Positions 18,209 through 27,164 of a stretch of DNA of 64,000 bases are shown piece after piece (position 1 is the stretch's first letter; each line of letters opens with the position of its first letter). The position numbers were made by a program, and so were the translations under genes. The DNA lies in assembly GCF_037440165.1 (NCBI RefSeq), contig NZ_JBBIUQ010000015.1, forward strand, positions 14,163 to 78,162, given 5' to 3'. Source of the stretch: Ignavibacterium sp037440165. GTDB taxonomy: Bacteria > Bacteroidota > Ignavibacteria > Ignavibacteriales > Ignavibacteriaceae. The notes under the pieces were generated by a model. That model ran no database searches and was not told the origin of the DNA. It saw only the letters and a program-made list of their open reading frames with translations.

Positions 18209-18603
18209 TTATCCAATGCACCTTCACTGATCCAAACTTTAATTCCTCTGATCTGATTTGGAGTTAGTTGAGGCATGTATTCCGGTGGCATCGGATTAAA
18301 TCCTGCTCGAGGTGGTCTATCAATTCGCCAGACTAAAATACTTGTTAATGTATCACCAGGTACAACAATTCGACCATCAACAAATCTGGAGCGTAAAGTC
18401 AAATCTAAACCAGCTTCATAAATTCCATTTCCGTGACAAGCAAAACATTTAACCTGCAATACTGGATATATATGTTGAGAAAAACTAATATTTGAAGATG
18501 GAATAATCCGATTGTCGACATCCTGATTTGTGATTGTATCATCACAAGATATAAAAATAGATACCAGGAATATTATTTTGAAGAAAAATAAAATAGTTTT
18601 CAT
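18205..18603 (-). CDS. Small lipoprotein with one c-type haem motif
   Basis: A 132-residue protein when started at the ATG at 18603, which gives a proper lipoprotein signal (hydrophobic core ending in F-I-S-C). An upstream ATG at 18630 in the same frame is less likely. A single CFACH haem-binding motif lies in a segment of the kind found in planctomycete-type cytochrome c domains (Y-P-V-L-Q-V-K before the motif, M-P-P-E-Y-M-P after it). The Met-Pro-rich part could supply the distal haem ligand. The 3' end overlaps the convergent reductase gene by four bases. The electron-transfer partner is unknown. Confidence 0.7.
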   Translation of the reverse strand: MKTILFFFKIIFLVSIFISCDDTITNQDVDNRIIPSSNISFSQHIYPVLQVKCFACHGNGIYEAGLDLTLRSRFVDGRIVVPGDTLTSILVWRIDRPPRAGFNPMPPEYMPQLTPNQIRGIKVWISEGALDN

Positions 18604-18667
18604 AACACAGGCAAACCTATTTATTTGCATTTAACAAAAAAAGTCAAATTAAAAGTAAACAGGATAA

Positions 18668-18698
18668 TTGTAAAAAGATAAAGGATAACTTAAATTTG
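18668..18698 (+). promoter_or_regulatory. Bacteroidetes-type promoter of tRNA-Ala
   Basis: TTG (18668-18670), a 20-base spacer and TAAATTTG (18691-18698) fit the TTG / TAnnTTTG promoter of Bacteroidetes. The predicted start falls shortly before the tRNA at 18719. It is the most complete promoter match in the window. Confidence 0.55.
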
Positions 18699-18718
18699 TC
18701 GTGCAAAAAATTATTATT

Positions 18719-18791
<73 letters not shown>

Positions 18792-18817
18792 CGAAAATTT
18801 GAAAAGTATTTTTATCC

Positions 18818-18860
18818 AATTGTCAGTCTCCGCATAAATTCAGACTGACAATTTTTTTTT
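18818..18860 (+). terminator. Rho-independent terminator after tRNA-Ala
   Basis: A perfect 12-bp stem (AATTGTCAGTCT at 18818-18829 with its complement at 18842-18853) encloses a 12-base loop and runs into nine T residues (18852-18860). The GTCAGTCT/AGACTGAC arms recur inside the MITE-like element near 30698-30737, so the terminator may derive from a dispersed palindrome. Confidence 0.85.
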
Positions 18861-18889
18861 AATCAAGTAACCTAAGCTTTTAATTGTAA

Positions 18890-20254
18890 ATGATAAGATT
18901 ACTTCCGGTAAATAACTTCTATAAAAAAATTCTTCATATCGCATTACCTGCTATCGCCGGACTTTCAACACAGATGATTGTTTCTCTGGTTGATACCGCA
19001 ATGGTTGGAAGACTTTCCGAAGCAACTTATGCATTAGCTGCGATGGGAATTGGTGTGCTTGCAACCTGGGCATTGATAAGTTTTTTTTCAAGTTTAGCTA
19101 CAGGAACTCATGTAATTGTTGCCAGAAGATTCGGACAAAAAGATTTTATTGAATGCGGCAATACATTAAATAACTCGCTTCTTATTTCTTTATCGATCGG
19201 CATCATGGTAGCAGCAATCGGAGCATTCTTTGCCAAACCAATTGCTGATTTATTTGCAAGTGATGATCAGGTTGCTCACTACGCTTCAGAATATATCTTT
19301 TACAGATTTCTTGGAATACCATTTTTTCTGATATCAGTTTCATTTCGCGGATTCTATTTCGGCATAAGTAAAACAAAAATTTTCATGATTTCCGGAATAA
19401 TTACAAACCTTCTGAATATTATTTTCAATTACATCTTTATCTTTGGAAATTTTGGAATGCCCCGAATGGGTTTAGCTGGTGCTGGACTTGGTTCTACTCT
19501 TGCTTCATCATTCGATTTTTTCTTTTATACAGCAATAATATTATTACCATCATATCGGAACAAATTTCAAAACTTTAAGAAGATTAAAATTGATTGGGAA
19601 GTGATTAAAGCAATCTGGAAAATTTCAGTTCCAGTTTCACTTCAAAATGTATTTATCCTTATTGGATTTTTAATTTTTGTTGCAATCACAGGTATAATTG
19701 GCACTCAGGAACAGGCTGCGACACAAGCTACAATCAGCACTTTGTTTATTTCATTCCTGCCTTGTTTTGGATTTGGAATTGCTGTTCAAACATTAGTTGG
19801 AAATAATCTCGGTGCAAAGAAATTTCATTTAGCTAAAATTTATGGAATTGAAACTGCAAAAGTTGCCACAATTTATACCTTAGCTTTGGGAATATTCTTC
19901 ATTTTTCTTCCGCATTATGTATTGCTAATAATTACTAATGATAATTCGATTATAGAGACTGCCAAGCCAGCTCTTAGAATTGCTGGATTTGCTCAGATCT
20001 TTTATGCGATAGGAGTTGTTTTGGCTAATGCACTCCAAGCTGCCGGGAAAATGCTGTTTGTTATGAAAGCTGAAGTTATAACTAATTTATTTGTTCTTGT
20101 TCCGCTGTCTTATTTAATAGGTGTTGTTTTAGGATACGGATTAAAAGGTGCCTGGTTAGCAATGCCTGTTTATATCATAATTTATACTGGTATAATTTTA
20201 TTAAAGTATCTTTCAAAGGACTGGTTTGAGAAAATTCCGCTTAAAAATCAATAA
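18890..20254 (+). CDS. MATE-family multidrug/Na+-type efflux transporter
   Basis: A 454-residue membrane protein with about twelve transmembrane helices in two homologous halves. The family pattern near the start (P-A-I-A-G-L, then S-L-V-D-T-A-M-V-G-R-L) identifies a NorM/DinF-type MATE exporter. It would use an ion gradient to expel cationic compounds or metabolites. The gene starts 30 bases after the tRNA terminator, so its promoter must lie very close to the start or read-through must occur. No neighbour suggests a substrate. Confidence 0.92.
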   Translation: MIRLLPVNNFYKKILHIALPAIAGLSTQMIVSLVDTAMVGRLSEATYALAAMGIGVLATWALISFFSSLATGTHVIVARRFGQKDFIECGNTLNNSLLISLSIGIMVAAIGAFFAKPIADLFASDDQVAHYASEYIFYRFLGIPFFLISVSFRGFYFGISKTKIFMISGIITNLLNIIFNYIFIFGNFGMPRMGLAGAGLGSTLASSFDFFFYTAIILLPSYRNKFQNFKKIKIDWEVIKAIWKISVPVSLQNVFILIGFLIFVAITGIIGTQEQAATQATISTLFISFLPCFGFGIAVQTLVGNNLGAKKFHLAKIYGIETAKVATIYTLALGIFFIFLPHYVLLIITNDNSIIETAKPALRIAGFAQIFYAIGVVLANALQAAGKMLFVMKAEVITNLFVLVPLSYLIGVVLGYGLKGAWLAMPVYIIIYTGIILLKYLSKDWFEKIPLKNQ

Positions 20255-20302
20255 ATTCAAATCAATATTTATTATACTTTATTTGTAAAAAGTATTGACA
20301 AT

Positions 20303-20731
20303 ATGAATTCATTGAAATATATTTTGGTCGTGAAAAATCCAATTTCGAAAATATTACTGGTTTTAACCTTAATCGCTTCAGTTTATGCTGGTGCTTTCAT
20401 TCAAAGTATTACTGCAAGAAGCGATGGGGAAAATGTGATAGTTGAATGGAAAACAGGTGAAGAGTCATCCTCACTGAATAAATTTGTTGTTGAAAGAAAA
20501 ACACCTAATAACGGATTTATCGAAATTGGAACCGTTTCTCCAAAAGGTTCTAACTCCTTCTACACTTTTATTGACAACAATATCTTCAAAGGAAACGACT
20601 ACATTTTTACATATCGCTTAAAAATTGTGGATAATAATTCTCAGGTAACATACTCAAGTGAAGTTTCTGTTTCTCACAGTATCTCTGGAGTAAAGAGAAC
20701 CTGGGGAAGCATTAAAGCTATGTTCCGGTAA
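20303..20731 (+). CDS. Small exported protein with fibronectin type III-like domain
   Basis: A 142-residue protein. A hydrophobic N-terminal segment (about 16-35) acts as signal or anchor. A single beta-sandwich domain follows, resembling fibronectin type III (I-V-E-W-K-T-G-E-E, then Y-R-L-K-I-V-D). Such modules are common in secreted proteins of this group, here without a sorting tail. The short basic end (V-K-R-T-W-G-S-I-K-A-M-F-R) is unusual. It lies just before the SpoIID gene (six-base gap). No specific function can be assigned. Confidence 0.6.
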   Translation: MNSLKYILVVKNPISKILLVLTLIASVYAGAFIQSITARSDGENVIVEWKTGEESSSLNKFVVERKTPNNGFIEIGTVSPKGSNSFYTFIDNNIFKGNDYIFTYRLKIVDNNSQVTYSSEVSVSHSISGVKRTWGSIKAMFR

Positions 20732-20737
20732 AATAAT

Positions 20738-21991
20738 TTGAAGTTACTCATTTCAACCAAATCAATTCATACACTTTCAATTCAAAAAACTTTTCCTCTC
20801 TTTCTTTTATTACTTTTAATTTCAGCTTGTGCACCATCTAAAAGATTCACTGAATATAAAGAATCAGCGACAAAAGATTTTGCTCAAGAAGTTCGTGTTT
20901 TACTAAACGAATTAAATGTTGATCTAACAATAGGAACAGATACATATCTAATTTCAGAGAATGTAAAACTTGCAATAATCAAATCAGGAAATAAATTTTC
21001 TGCTGAAGCAATTCATAACAAAATATTTATTAAGCTTGGTTCTAAAAGATTTAACTCAAAGGAGTTTTATCTGCAATCTGTCGATGATTCATTGATAATA
21101 ATAAATAGCAAAAAATATCGTGGACGAATTAAATTGCTTAATGTTGATGGTGCGATTAAAATCATTAATCAGATTTCTCTGGAAGATTATATAAAAGGTG
21201 TAATGACCAAAGAAATGCCTGTTGGAAAAGGAAAAGAAAATTTTGAAGCACTGAAAGCTTTTGCTATTGCTGCAAGAACTTATGCAATAAATAAAATTTT
21301 CGCCAGCAAAACTTACTATGATTTATTACCAGATATAAGAGATCAGGTTTATGGCGGAGCTGATGCAGAACATCCGCTTTCAAATAAGGCTGTTGATGAA
21401 ACTAAAGGACTGATTTTAACTTTTGAAGATGATCCTGCGATTGTATTTTATCATTCGACTTGTGGCGGCTATACCGAAAGTTCTGTAAATGTTTTCACTA
21501 TGGATGATATAAGTTATCTCAGAACAATTTCGGATGGCAACGATCCATTTTGCTCGATCTCTCCTAACTTTAACTGGACTGAAATAATACCTGAATCAAT
21601 TTTTATAAAACGATTATTTGATGCTAAGCTACTGAAAGACACTAATTGTATTTTAGAAAGATTTAATATTAAATCCAGATTTCAATCGGGAAGAATAAAA
21701 GAACTTGAGATATTACTAAAATATGATGATGAAATTAAATCAATCAGTATTTTTGGCAACCAAATAAGAAGTGTAATTAAGAATAATTCCGGGAATGGAT
21801 TATTGAAAAGCAATAACTTTATTATTGAAATAACTGATGACAGAAAAGTGATGATAACGGGAAAAGGCGCTGGTCACGGTGTTGGAATGTGTCAGTGGGG
21901 AGCAATTGGACAATCCAAACTAGGAAAAAATTATAAAGAAATATTAATGCAATATTTTCCAGAAACAGAAATTAAAAGTTTAAATGGTTAA
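20738..21991 (+). CDS. SpoIID/LytB-domain lipoprotein
   Basis: A 417-residue protein starting at TTG; no in-frame ATG occurs before the conserved domain. The N-terminus is a lipoprotein signal (L-L-L-L-L-I-S-A-C near residue 30). The SpoIID core follows, with L-E-D-Y-I-K-G-V (about 150) and E-A-L-K-A-F-A-I-A-A-R-T-Y-A. The G-A-G-H-G-V-G-M-C-Q-W-G-A stretch near 380 is also typical. SpoIID proteins are lytic transglycosylases or amidase enhancers acting on peptidoglycan. The next gene overlaps by eight bases. Confidence 0.9.
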   Translation: MKLLISTKSIHTLSIQKTFPLFLLLLLISACAPSKRFTEYKESATKDFAQEVRVLLNELNVDLTIGTDTYLISENVKLAIIKSGNKFSAEAIHNKIFIKLGSKRFNSKEFYLQSVDDSLIIINSKKYRGRIKLLNVDGAIKIINQISLEDYIKGVMTKEMPVGKGKENFEALKAFAIAARTYAINKIFASKTYYDLLPDIRDQVYGGADAEHPLSNKAVDETKGLILTFEDDPAIVFYHSTCGGYTESSVNVFTMDDISYLRTISDGNDPFCSISPNFNWTEIIPESIFIKRLFDAKLLKDTNCILERFNIKSRFQSGRIKELEILLKYDDEIKSISIFGNQIRSVIKNNSGNGLLKSNNFIIEITDDRKVMITGKGAGHGVGMCQWGAIGQSKLGKNYKEILMQYFPETEIKSLNG

Positions 21992-22562
21992 AACTGATAT
22001 ACCAATTTATCTTGCCTCCAAATCGCCAAGAAGAAGAAAACTTCTCAAACAACTCAATCTGAAAATCAAATCTTTTTCCGTTGAGACTGAAGAAATTGTT
22101 TTACCAGCTGAACAACCATATGCTACCGTTATAAGAATTGCAAAAGAAAAAATGGCGGCAGCTAAAAAGAAAGTTAAGAATGGAATAATCATAACAGCTG
22201 ATACAATAGTCTTTCTTGATGGTAAAGTTTTAGGTAAACCGGAAAATCAAATTGATGCTTTTAGAATGCTGAAAAAATTAAGTAACAGAACTCATCAGGT
22301 TTACTCGGCATTTTGTATTTATAATTCAGCGACTGGAAAAACAATTACTGAATATGTTAAGACTGATGTTAGATTCAGAAAATTAATCGAACCGGAAATT
22401 CGTGATTACATTAAAAGCGGAAGTCCAATGGACAAAGCAGGCGCATATGGAATTCAGGATGATTTTGGAGCTGTGTTTGTTGATCATATAAACGGCTGCT
22501 ATTACAATGTTGTCGGATTACCATTATCTAAATTTTATCACGCATTATTAAGGATTATTTAG
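21984..22562 (+). CDS. maf: Maf-family nucleotide pyrophosphatase
   Basis: A 192-residue protein with the Maf signature near the start (L-A-S-K-S-P-R-R-R-K-L-L). It also has the central T-A-D-T-I-V segment and the G-K-P motif, and its length is typical. Maf enzymes hydrolyse non-canonical or UTP/dTTP-type nucleotides to monophosphates and have been linked to septum formation. It overlaps the SpoIID gene by eight bases and shares one base with the next gene, so these three are probably one operon. The subfamily (dTTP/UTP or m7GTP) was not resolved. Confidence 0.92.
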   Translation: MVKTDIPIYLASKSPRRRKLLKQLNLKIKSFSVETEEIVLPAEQPYATVIRIAKEKMAAAKKKVKNGIIITADTIVFLDGKVLGKPENQIDAFRMLKKLSNRTHQVYSAFCIYNSATGKTITEYVKTDVRFRKLIEPEIRDYIKSGSPMDKAGAYGIQDDFGAVFVDHINGCYYNVVGLPLSKFYHALLRII

Positions 22563-23527
22563 TGCTGGAAAAATTAAAACAACGAACTTTAATCTCAATT
22601 GCCTTTGCCGGAATATTGTATCTTGCAATTACCATATATACAGATTTCAATTTATTGGTTGAATCCTTTAAGAAATTTGATTTGCTTCTGCTTCCAGTTT
22701 TATTAATCCTCTCTCTTCTAAACTATTTTGCCAGATTTTTTAAGTGGGATTATTACCTGAGTATCCTGAAAATTCAGCTTTCAAAAAGAGATTCTTTAAT
22801 GATTTTTATGACTGGTTTACTGATGAGTATAACACCAGGTAAACTCGGTGAATTATTAAAAGCTTATCTCGTAAAAACAGTCAATAAAACTCCTGCATCT
22901 GTAACAGCACCAATTATTTTTGCAGAACGAGCTACTGATTTCTTATCACTTACAATTCTAGCTTTAATTGGTGCCTACATTTATGATTATGGAAGAAACG
23001 CTGCACTAATAATTACAGGATTAATTATTGTTGGAATTTTTATTCTCACAAACCGAAATGTATTTGATTCGCTGATAAAGATACTTTCAAAAATTAAATT
23101 CGTTCGTAATAGAATTGAATCAATTGAACAACTTTATCATTCAACTTATACATTACTAAAATTAAAACCTTTGATTATTGCTATAATAATTAGTGTAGTT
23201 TCGTGGGGATTTGAATGTTACGGATATTATCTTGTTATTAATAATTTCGTAGATACAATCGGAGTGAGTTGGTCTTTTTTTAGTTATAGTTTTTCGACCA
23301 TAGTTGGAGCTGTTTCAATGTTGCCTGGTGGACTTGGAGTTACAGAAGGTTCATTTCTTCTGATGTTAACATCAAAAGGATTATCGACAAGCGACGCAGC
23401 AGCAACTACATTTATTACAAGAGTTGTCACTTTATGGTTTGCTGTAATTGTTGGAATTATAGCAGTATTTTTTTTCCAGAGGAAATTCGGAAAAATTGAT
23501 TTTACAAATAGCGAAAGCGAAAAATAA
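22562..23527 (+). CDS. Flippase-like integral membrane protein (LPG synthase transmembrane-region family)
   Basis: A 321-residue protein starting at GTG, whose first base is the last base of the Maf stop codon. About eight transmembrane helices are visible. The S-I-T-P-G-K-L-G-E segment (about 80) and the P-G-G-L-G-V-T-E-G motif (about 255) mark the lysylphosphatidylglycerol synthase transmembrane-region (UPF0104) family. Members are thought to move lipids or lipid-linked sugars across the inner membrane. There is no soluble aminoacyltransferase domain, so it is not a full MprF. Confidence 0.85.
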   Translation: MLEKLKQRTLISIAFAGILYLAITIYTDFNLLVESFKKFDLLLLPVLLILSLLNYFARFFKWDYYLSILKIQLSKRDSLMIFMTGLLMSITPGKLGELLKAYLVKTVNKTPASVTAPIIFAERATDFLSLTILALIGAYIYDYGRNAALIITGLIIVGIFILTNRNVFDSLIKILSKIKFVRNRIESIEQLYHSTYTLLKLKPLIIAIIISVVSWGFECYGYYLVINNFVDTIGVSWSFFSYSFSTIVGAVSMLPGGLGVTEGSFLLMLTSKGLSTSDAAATTFITRVVTLWFAVIVGIIAVFFFQRKFGKIDFTNSESEK

Positions 23528-23654
23528 TTCTTCAAAATGAATACTAAATTTTTAATAAAAAAATTTTCAAATAATCAGTCATATTTAAGTCATTTACCTT
23601 GATTTTAAGACACATCACCAATATTTTTTGAATGTAAAAAACAAAGGAGTTGAT

Positions 23655-24074
23655 ATGGCACAAGATAATAACAATTTAGGCAAAGGCTTTTTAATTGGAT
23701 TTCTTGCCGGCGGTGCGGTTGGTGCTGCTATAGCATTGTTATTCGCACCCAAAAGCGGCAAAGAACTGCGCGCTGATTTAAGACAAAAAGGTGAAGAATA
23801 TCTTGATGATGCAGAAAGATATATTTCAGAAGCACGTGAAAAAGCTCGTGAACTGATAAATGAAGGTAAAAAAAGATCTGAAAAGATTATCAGTGACGCT
23901 AAACAAAAATCTCAGGAAATAATTAAAGATGCTGAAAAGGTAATTCTTGAAGCAAAGGAAAAAACAAGTGATATAGTTCATTCAGGTAAAGAAAAAATTG
24001 AAGAAGAAGCAGAGAGAATAAAAAGTTCGGTTAAAGCTGGAATTGATGCCTACAAAGAAGCTAAGAAATCATAA
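23655..24074 (+). CDS. YtxH-domain protein
   Basis: A 139-residue protein. The ATG at 23655 is chosen because AAGGAG lies eight bases before it; an in-frame TTG at 23628 has no such site. A glycine/alanine-rich transmembrane segment (about 11-30) ends in the YtxH motif (L-F-A-P-K-S-G-K-E-L-R). The rest is a highly charged helix (about 35-139) with heptad-like K/E repeats. Family members are stress-associated membrane proteins of unknown function. It pairs with the next gene, another membrane-anchored coiled-coil protein. Confidence 0.8.
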   Translation: MAQDNNNLGKGFLIGFLAGGAVGAAIALLFAPKSGKELRADLRQKGEEYLDDAERYISEAREKARELINEGKKRSEKIISDAKQKSQEIIKDAEKVILEAKEKTSDIVHSGKEKIEEEAERIKSSVKAGIDAYKEAKKS

Positions 24075-24083
24075 GTAAATTAA

Positions 24084-24470
24084 ATGGACATTATTCAGGT
24101 TCTAACTGCTATTTTACTTTTATCAGCGGCTATGCTTTGCATAGCCTTGATAATTTATTTCAAAAAAATTGTCGGTTCAATGCTTGAACTTGAAAAAGAA
24201 ATTAAGGATTTGAATTCAACACTCAAACCTTTAATCAGTTCAACTCTCGAATTGACTAAAAACCTTAATGAGGTTTCTGATTCTGCTAAAAAACAATTAC
24301 ATGTCTCTAAATCCATTCTTGATGATATCAGATTTCGTGTGGATAAAGTTCTTGAGCTCGAAGAAAAAGTTCGTGATGGAATTGATTATGCTGTAACCCC
24401 ATTAATTCAGAATCTATCAGCAATAGGAAAAGGTATTGAGACATTTTGGAGGAAATTCAAAGAACGATAA
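24084..24470 (+). CDS. DUF948-like membrane-anchored coiled-coil protein
   Basis: A 128-residue protein. One N-terminal transmembrane helix (about 4-27) is followed by a long amphipathic helix of the DUF948 type. It lies ten bases after the YtxH gene, a pairing common in Firmicutes and Bacteroidetes general-stress loci. It probably forms a membrane-tethered coiled coil with its neighbour. Biochemical function is unknown. Confidence 0.7.
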   Translation: MDIIQVLTAILLLSAAMLCIALIIYFKKIVGSMLELEKEIKDLNSTLKPLISSTLELTKNLNEVSDSAKKQLHVSKSILDDIRFRVDKVLELEEKVRDGIDYAVTPLIQNLSAIGKGIETFWRKFKER

Positions 24471-24518
24471 ATACAATCATTAATTTCTCACCTATTTAAC
24501 TGATTAGGAGGAACTTCC

Positions 24519-26612
24519 GTGAAAGAACATGGCCCAGATACAATCCGTAATATTGCATTCATAGGACACGGTGGAACCGGAAAAACATCACTGTCCGAAA
24601 TAATTTTATTTACTGCACACGAAATAAACAGAATTGGTTCTGTTACAGAAGGAAATACTGTATCCGATTATTCACCTAATGAAATTGAGAAACAAATTTC
24701 GATTTCAACTTCCTTAATGCATATCGAATGGGAAGGAAGCAAAATTAATATAATTGATACACCTGGTTACAGCGATTTTATAGGAGATGTTAAATCTGCA
24801 ATGCGTGTTGCTGATACTGCAATTATGCTCTTAAAATCTGCTGAAGGAATTGAAGTCGGAACAGAATTAACCGGTGGATTCATCAACGAATTTGCTTTAC
24901 CTTCAGCGATTGTTATCAATAAAGTTGATAATGAACATTCAACTTTCTTTGAAACTTTTGAGAAAGCAAAGAAAAGATTAACAAGCGGTACTGCAGTTGT
25001 AACATTTCCGGTTAGAGAAGGAGTAGGATTTAATGCTGTTGTTGATATACTTAAAATGAAGGCATACGAATATGGAGAGGCAGGAAGCAGGAAAGTAACC
25101 GAAAAAGATATTCCTTCCGAATTGAGAACAAAAGCAGAAGAACTAAGAACGTATCTAATCGAAAAGATTGCTGAAACAAGTGAAGAATTAATGAACAAAT
25201 ATTTTGAAGAAGGTTCTTTGAGTGATGAAGAAATTACTAAAGGTATAAAATCTGCGATATTAGGTCGAAGTCTTACTCCGGTTTTTGCAGTATCAGCAAC
25301 ACGTGCAGTTGGTATTAATAATTTTCTGGATTTTACTGCGAAATATCTTCCAACACCATTAGATCGTGGAGGAGAAGAGGCAACATTAGCAGGCAAGAAT
25401 GAAAAAGTTCTTGTTAAACCTGATCCAAATGGTGAGCCGGTTTTATTTGTTTTTAAAACATTATCAGAGCAGCATGTTGGTGAGTTATCTTTGTTCAAAG
25501 TTTTCTCTGGCAGTGTAAGAGCCGGAATGGATTTAGTAAATCAAACAAATAATAAATTTGAAAGACTGAGCCAGCTTTCAATCCTAAATGGAAGAAACAG
25601 AAAAGAAGCACCTCAAATATTAGCTGGTGATATTGGTGCAGTTGTTAAATTAAAGGATACTCATACAAACAATACATTATCTTCAAAGAATTTTGCTGTT
25701 GTGATTAGACCGATAGTATTCCCTGAACCTGTAATTCACGGCGCAGTTATACCAAAAGCAAAAGGAGATGAAGATAAAATTTCTGCCGGACTTCATACAC
25801 TGCACGAAGAAGATCCGTCATTCAATGTTAAATACGATCCTGAAATTGCTCAAACAGTTGTATCAGGACAAGGTGAGTTACAATTGGCTCTTGCTGTAAA
25901 AAGATTAAAAGAAAGATATGGAGTTGAGGTTGATTTAGTTGAACCAAAAATTCCCTACAGAGAGACTATTAAATCAACTGTAAACGATGTTGAGTATAAA
26001 CACAAAAAGCAATCTGGTGGAAGAGGTCAATACGGACATGTTCATTTCAAAATGGAACCATTACCAAGAGGAAAAGGATTTGATTTTGTAGATGCTATTG
26101 TCGGCGGTGTAGTTCCAGGAAGATTTATTCCTGCGGTTGAAAAAGGAATTCAGGAGACAATGGTTAAAGGAGTAATTTCCGGAAATAAAGTTGTGGATGT
26201 TAAAGTCACTTTGTTTGACGGAACTTATCACACGGTTGACTCTGATGAAATGTCTTTCAAAATTGCTGCATCTATGTGTTTCAGAAAAGGATTTATGGAA
26301 GCAAAGCCTTGCTTACTCGAGCCGATTTACGAAGTTGAAGTCAAAGTACCTGAAGAATATATGGGCGATGTAATGGGTGATATTTCAAGCAGAAGAGGAA
26401 AAATTTTGGGAATGGACTCAGATGGTCAATTTCAGGTTATCAAATCACTTGTTCCTTTAGCTGAACTTTATAAATACTCATCTCAGTTGAGAAGTTTGAC
26501 TCAGGGAAGAGGATTATTCAAAAGAAAATTCTCACATTATGAAGAAGTACCAAAAGAAGTTGAACAGAAAGTTATAGAAGAATACAATAAATCAAGAGAA
26601 GAAGAAAAGTAA
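24519..26612 (+). CDS. Elongation factor G-like GTPase (EF-G paralogue)
   Basis: A 697-residue protein starting at GTG after a strong AGGAGG site. It has the full EF-G domain order: GTPase domain with P-loop GHGGTGKT (16-23), D80-T-P-G-Y84 and N134-K-V-D137, then domains II-V. In canonical EF-G the residue after DTPG is the catalytic His; here it is Tyr84. The P-loop also departs from the canonical A-H-I-D-A-G-K-T-T. Both changes are known from the EF-G2/FusA2-like subfamily, whose members are not the main translocase. A role in stress translation or ribosome rescue is possible but not shown by sequence. Confidence 0.88.
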   Translation: MKEHGPDTIRNIAFIGHGGTGKTSLSEIILFTAHEINRIGSVTEGNTVSDYSPNEIEKQISISTSLMHIEWEGSKINIIDTPGYSDFIGDVKSAMRVADTAIMLLKSAEGIEVGTELTGGFINEFALPSAIVINKVDNEHSTFFETFEKAKKRLTSGTAVVTFPVREGVGFNAVVDILKMKAYEYGEAGSRKVTEKDIPSELRTKAEELRTYLIEKIAETSEELMNKYFEEGSLSDEEITKGIKSAILGRSLTPVFAVSATRAVGINNFLDFTAKYLPTPLDRGGEEATLAGKNEKVLVKPDPNGEPVLFVFKTLSEQHVGELSLFKVFSGSVRAGMDLVNQTNNKFERLSQLSILNGRNRKEAPQILAGDIGAVVKLKDTHTNNTLSSKNFAVVIRPIVFPEPVIHGAVIPKAKGDEDKISAGLHTLHEEDPSFNVKYDPEIAQTVVSGQGELQLALAVKRLKERYGVEVDLVEPKIPYRETIKSTVNDVEYKHKKQSGGRGQYGHVHFKMEPLPRGKGFDFVDAIVGGVVPGRFIPAVEKGIQETMVKGVISGNKVVDVKVTLFDGTYHTVDSDEMSFKIAASMCFRKGFMEAKPCLLEPIYEVEVKVPEEYMGDVMGDISSRRGKILGMDSDGQFQVIKSLVPLAELYKYSSQLRSLTQGRGLFKRKFSHYEEVPKEVEQKVIEEYNKSREEEK

Positions 26613-26648
26613 TTCATCAGTTGGATGAATAATCCGCCTAATTTTTAT

Positions 26649-27137
26649 ATGGAAAAACTTTGGTCACCCTGGCGCTCTAAATATATAGAATCATTTAAAT
26701 CTGATGAAGATAAATCAAAATGTATCTTCTGTCAGATGATTGATTTAAATCCTGAGGATAAAGATAATCTTCTTGTCTTTCAGGGAAGATTAGCGTTTGT
26801 TGTATTGAATTTGTATCCTTACAACAACGGTCATTTGATGATTGTACCCAAAAGACATACGAATGATTTTTCCGGATTAACCAAGGAAGAACTTTCGGAA
26901 TGTATGGAGTTATTACAGAAATGTGAAATTGCATTGCGGAAGGTGATGTCTCCGCACGGTTTCAATATTGGTGCAAACATTGGAAGAGTAAGTGGTGCTG
27001 GATTAGAAGAACATATTCATCTTCATATTGTACCGAGATGGAATGGTGATACGAACTTTATGCCTGTGATTGGCGAAGTGAAAATTATTTCACAGGATTT
27101 GCTTGAAACCAAATTAAAACTCTTAGAAGTTTTTTAA
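26649..27137 (+). CDS. HIT-family nucleotide hydrolase/transferase (Ap4A phosphorylase-like)
   Basis: A 162-residue protein from the ATG at 26649. An earlier in-frame ATG at 26625 would add eight residues before the conserved M-E-K-L-W-S-P-W-R start. The histidine triad H122-I-H124-L-H126 is complete, with N-I-G-A-N-I-G-R upstream. A Cys pair (C25-x2-C28) may bind zinc. The W-S-P-W-R opening is typical of the ATP adenylyltransferase-like HIT branch, which cleaves diadenosine polyphosphates. It lies 36 bases after the EF-G paralogue. Confidence 0.87.
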   Translation: MEKLWSPWRSKYIESFKSDEDKSKCIFCQMIDLNPEDKDNLLVFQGRLAFVVLNLYPYNNGHLMIVPKRHTNDFSGLTKEELSECMELLQKCEIALRKVMSPHGFNIGANIGRVSGAGLEEHIHLHIVPRWNGDTNFMPVIGEVKIISQDLLETKLKLLEVF

Positions 27138-27164
27138 AGAATTATAAAGGAATAATGGAATTTG

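Noticed and set aside
24767..25498. Long open frame on the minus strand inside the EF-G paralogue gene
   Set aside because: It has no ribosome binding site, no recognisable domain and a composition typical of an antisense frame over a well-conserved gene.
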